This document shows, piece by piece, positions 16,896 through 18,953 of a stretch of 18,953 nt of DNA. Made by a program: the position numbers and the translations under genes. Within the stretch, counting starts at the first letter, position 1. Every line of letters starts with the position of its first letter. The notes below the pieces were generated by a model. The model saw nothing but the letters and a program-made list of their open reading frames with translations, ran no database searches and had not been told where the DNA came from. The stretch comes from JANNYA01 sp031409855 (GTDB lineage: Bacteria > Pseudomonadota > Gammaproteobacteria > Xanthomonadales > SZUA-5), in assembly GCA_031409855.1 (NCBI GenBank), contig JANNYA010000211.1, forward strand, positions 1 through 18,953, given 5' to 3'.

Positions 16896-17882
16896 ATGAC
16901 ACTCACCCAGCTACGATATTTGATAGCAATCAGCGATTCCGGGCTCAACATTACCCTGGCCGCTGAACGCGTGCATGCGACCCAACCCGGGCTGTCAAAA
17001 CAGCTCAAACTGTTGGAAGAATCGCTGGGCTTTTTACTGTTTACGCGCAAAGGCCGAAGTTTAGAAAGCATCACGCCCGGTGGCGCGCAGATTCTGGTGC
17101 ATGCGCGCCGCATGGTGTTGGAAGCCCGCAATATCCGCGCCTATGCCGCGAACGAGCGCACCGAACAGCAGGGCAAGCTCACCATCGTCACCACGCCGAC
17201 CCAGGCGCGCTACGTCTTGCCGCACCCGATTACCCAGCTGAAAAAAAAATATCCGGGCGTCAGCGTGCATTTGCAATCGCAAGATGAAGGTGAAGTGTTG
17301 CGCAGCCTGAATTCGGATCAAGCGGACTTAGCGATCATCAGCACCTCGGGCAACACACCCTCCGGCGGCTTCGCCATTCCGCTGTATCGCTGGAAACGCA
17401 TTGCGATCGTGCCTAAGCAGCATCCGCTCGCCAGCACCACCGGCGCATTGAGCATTGAAGCGTTGGCGCAATACCCAATTATCAGCTACGAATCCACCCT
17501 GCGCGCCGATTCGTCCCTGCAGCGCGGCTTTTTAAGCGCCGGTTACGCACCCAATATCGCTATGACTGCGAGCGAAGCGGATCTGATTAAAACCTATACC
17601 CGCACTGGCTTAGGCGTAGGAATTCTGGCGGAAATGGCGATCAGCGCCCGCTTAGATCATGACTTAGTGGTGCTGCAACTGCCTTCGGTGATTGTGAGCT
17701 GCATTAGCTGGGCAGTATTGCCGCAAGACCGCGTGTTACGCGCCTATGTCCTGGATTTACTATGCGATATCGCGCCACAGCTGGACCGCGTTGATATTCA
17801 GCGTGGTATCGCCGGTGAGCAAGAATATATCGCGCCCGCGCCACCCAGTTGGATTGAATTGACGCAGGCGATAAGTTGTTGA
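16896..17882 (+). CDS. cysB: LysR-type regulator CysB
   Basis: Probable transcriptional activator of sulfate/thiosulfate assimilation genes, responding to N-acetylserine and to sulfide or thiosulfate in studied relatives. The 328 residues (E. coli CysB has 324) start with the LysR winged helix-turn-helix (1-60, ITLAAERVHATQPGLSKQL). The co-inducer domain follows, with the CysB/Cbl signature TTPTQARYVLP at 99-109; T100 and T102 match inducer-binding threonines of the Klebsiella protein. A ribosome-binding site (AGG about five bases before ATG) supports the start. It is divergent from cysG, and a strong hairpin terminator follows 55 bases after the stop. Cbl is the alternative name, but the pairing with cysG favours CysB. 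Confidence 0.92.
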   Translation: MTLTQLRYLIAISDSGLNITLAAERVHATQPGLSKQLKLLEESLGFLLFTRKGRSLESITPGGAQILVHARRMVLEARNIRAYAANERTEQQGKLTIVTTPTQARYVLPHPITQLKKKYPGVSVHLQSQDEGEVLRSLNSDQADLAIISTSGNTPSGGFAIPLYRWKRIAIVPKQHPLASTTGALSIEALAQYPIISYESTLRADSSLQRGFLSAGYAPNIAMTASEADLIKTYTRTGLGVGILAEMAISARLDHDLVVLQLPSVIVSCISWAVLPQDRVLRAYVLDLLCDIAPQLDRVDIQRGIAGEQEYIAPAPPSWIELTQAISC

Positions 17883-17937
17883 GGGAGGCTTTTCCTGATT
17901 ACGATATGCTGCGGTGCGTATTTCGCGAAAAACATGG

Positions 17938-17970
17938 AAATGCCAGCGGTTTTTAGGGCGCTGGCATTTT
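17938..17970. terminator. Hairpin terminator downstream of cysB
   Basis: An 11-bp perfect stem, AAATGCCAGCG (17938-17948) with CGCTGGCATTT (17959-17969), encloses a ten-base loop. Because the stem has A at its 5' foot and T at its 3' foot it can work in both directions, serving cysB from the left and the minus-strand immunity gene from the right. Confidence 0.8.
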
Positions 17971-18033
17971 GGTTGTTAAAGGTGGATGTCCTTTGTGGGG
18001 CGTCGTTGTTTGTAGCCTTGCGGTTGATGATTT

Positions 18034-18420
18034 CTATTCGGCCTTGACTGAGATTCCGGTGGGAACCAAATTGAGTGCGTGCAGTATTGTTGCAACTTGA
18101 TCCATGAATGTTTCTATCTGGTAAGGGCTATCACACCAAATCGACCAGCGGGTTGGGTAAACCGTACAAAGGAACCCGAATTCATGCCCATCGACGAACA
18201 AAACAAAGGCACATGCCCCGATACGCTTAAGGGCGATTTCTAACTTTTCCATCAAACCCCTATTTCTGGGTAAAAAATCAAAGTCTCCTTCCGCGTTAAA
18301 AGAGACCTGTACAGCCTCCTCCCACCGTTGTCCCAACGATACAGTCGTGTCGCCCAATGCCGCGAGGCGCTCGGAAAGATCGCGTATTTCAGCGTTAAAT
18401 GTGACGTAATAGTTACTCAT
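18034..18420 (-). CDS. Hypothetical protein, putative immunity protein to the adjacent toxin
   Basis: A 128-residue, soluble-looking, acidic protein with no signal peptide or membrane span. I do not recognise its family. Features seen are an N-terminal YYVTFNAEIRDLSERLAALG helix region, a central hydrophobic strand (ACAFVLFVDG) and SIWCDSPYQIETFMDQVATIL. It starts six bases after the stop codon of a toxin-like C-terminal fragment on the same strand. This is the standard toxin-then-immunity order of polymorphic toxin loci, and its size is typical for immunity proteins. Function is inferred from this context alone. Only a weak ribosome-binding site (AGTGAAGTGAA) precedes it, suggesting coupling to the upstream frame. 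Confidence 0.6.
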   Translation of the reverse strand: MSNYYVTFNAEIRDLSERLAALGDTTVSLGQRWEEAVQVSFNAEGDFDFLPRNRGLMEKLEIALKRIGACAFVLFVDGHEFGFLCTVYPTRWSIWCDSPYQIETFMDQVATILHALNLVPTGISVKAE

Positions 18421-18426
18421 TTCACT

Positions 18427-18735
18427 TCACTTTACTTGGAAAAATCCAATGTTCTTTTTTTGGAAGTATGCTCTCATCCCATCTGGCAGCTCCTGAGATA
18501 CAACAGCGTATTGTCCTCCTGACTTCTTTGCAGCACTTGCCTGTCCGCCAAAATAGCTCTTCCAATCTTCGTTGAGCATTGAACGCATTCGACCACCGGT
18601 CTTCATCTGAAGCCATACACGTTCAGTCGCGTTGCTTCCTTCCAGCAGCCCATCAAACCTCTGGCCATAAGTAGCAACCTTTTGATCAATTGATGCTGCC
18701 CCTAGTACCCGACCTGCTCTGGCTTCGTACGCCAT
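18427..18735 (-). CDS. C-terminal toxin domain of a polymorphic toxin, 5'-truncated (restriction-endonuclease-like)
   Basis: The coding frame is open from 18828 down to the stop at 18427. The only ATG (18735) yields 102 residues, but recognisable toxin linker sequence continues upstream of it (ALVGFSAVPGGGGARAG, translated from about 18802-18751), so the ATG is probably internal to a longer lost gene. The domain shows a possible PD-(D/E)XK-like nuclease pattern in the 102-residue numbering: E4 in YEARAG, D28 in QRFDGLL, and Q43/K45 in VWLQMKTGG, the QxK variant known from Mrr-type nucleases. The Gly-rich VPGGGGARAG linker is typical of the region before C-terminal toxins of Rhs/T6SS-type proteins. 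The 5' part appears removed by an IS element beginning near 18822. The target is not determinable. Confidence 0.6.
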   Translation of the reverse strand: MAYEARAGRVLGAASIDQKVATYGQRFDGLLEGSNATERVWLQMKTGGRMRSMLNEDWKSYFGGQASAAKKSGGQYAVVSQELPDGMRAYFQKKNIGFFQVK

Positions 18736-18821
18736 TCCAGTTTCAATTGCGCCAGCGCGCGCACCTCCTCCTCCAGGTACGGCACTAAACCCAACAAGCG
18801 CCCATTGCTGCCAGCCCCATC

Positions 18822-18953
18822 TGACAAACTACTTGTCACCTAAGATAACATTCATAGGTCGACAAGGAAAATAGCATGAAAAAGCAAGCAAAATATAGTC
18901 AAGAACGGCGCGACCAAGCATTACAGCGCGTCGCGTTGCGCAGCGATAGTCAA
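18822..18953 (+). mobile_element. Left end of an insertion sequence (IS3-like), running out of the window
   Basis: The boundary is inferred where toxin-like reading stops and a TG-starting terminus begins. TGACAA (18822-18827) and TTGTCA (18833-18838) form a small inverted repeat, followed by about 37 bases of leader and a transposase-like start codon at 18876. The right end, target duplication and second orf are outside the window, so family and exact edge are provisional. Confidence 0.5.
18876..18953 (+). CDS. Transposase orfA, N-terminal fragment (cut by window edge)
   Basis: The 26 visible residues, MKKQAKYSQERRDQALQRVA and six more, match the style of IS3-family OrfA proteins, which open with a basic 'Y(S/T)xExRxxA' helix leading into a helix-turn-helix that binds the IS ends. 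A strong ribosome-binding site (AAGGAAA, about six bases before ATG) supports the start. The rest of the gene and the usual frameshifted OrfB lie beyond 18953. Confidence 0.6.
   Translation, partial: MKKQAKYSQERRDQALQRVALRSDSQ

Noticed and set aside
18422..18616. 64-residue open frame in another frame of the toxin fragment
   Set aside because: It overlaps the toxin frame on the same strand and lacks the linker and nuclease-like motifs found in the chosen frame.

Overview
The window looks like a chromosomal segment of a gammaproteobacterium, most likely a Xanthomonadales/Lysobacterales-type organism of moderate GC content. The support is: a methionine synthase lacking its homocysteine domain; dapA next to gcvR and followed by a short BamC-like lipoprotein; a 3-in-1 cysG divergent from cysB; and a secreted protein with the 'PESG...G.GFSLE' beta-rich domain that I associate with that group. 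The assignment rests on recalled gene order and protein style, not on a search.

Layout. Positions 2-319 hold the decayed 3' end of a GGDEF (diguanylate cyclase) gene with in-frame stops. alkB (minus) and metH (plus) diverge from about 942-1088, which carries a tandem met-box-like site and a 26-bp near-perfect palindrome. After metH, four minus-strand units follow: vapBC toxin-antitoxin (3843-4483), putA (4551-7742), a PIN-PhoH ATPase (7896-9311) and gcvR (9384-9977). From 10123 the plus strand carries dapA, the short BamC-like lipoprotein, a tRNA-Leu(CAG) with its own sigma70-type promoter and a strong terminator, an ABC permease/ATPase pair and a secreted protein. A cluster of short repeats (15016-15116) precedes cysG (minus), which diverges from cysB (plus). 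A hairpin terminator at 17938-17970 separates cysB from an accessory end: a putative immunity protein and a polymorphic-toxin C-terminus (both minus), the latter apparently cut off on its 5' side by an insertion sequence whose orfA begins at 18876.

How the genes work together. Several core genes deal with sulfur and one-carbon metabolism. MetH makes methionine. CysG makes siroheme, the cofactor of sulfite reductase. CysB is the cysteine-regulon activator. Both divergent promoter regions of this sulfur set (alkB/metH and cysG/cysB) contain the perfect 8-mer AGACGTCT joined to a second 6/8 box, the tandem architecture of MetJ operators. This is the most interesting regulatory signal in the window. 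The remaining genes cover proline catabolism (PutA), lysine/diaminopimelate synthesis (DapA), glycine-cleavage control (GcvR), DNA alkylation repair (AlkB) and an exporter of unknown substrate.

The two ends look accessory or decaying (GGDEF pseudogene at the left, orphan toxin/immunity pair plus IS at the right). The middle is ordinary housekeeping chromosome.
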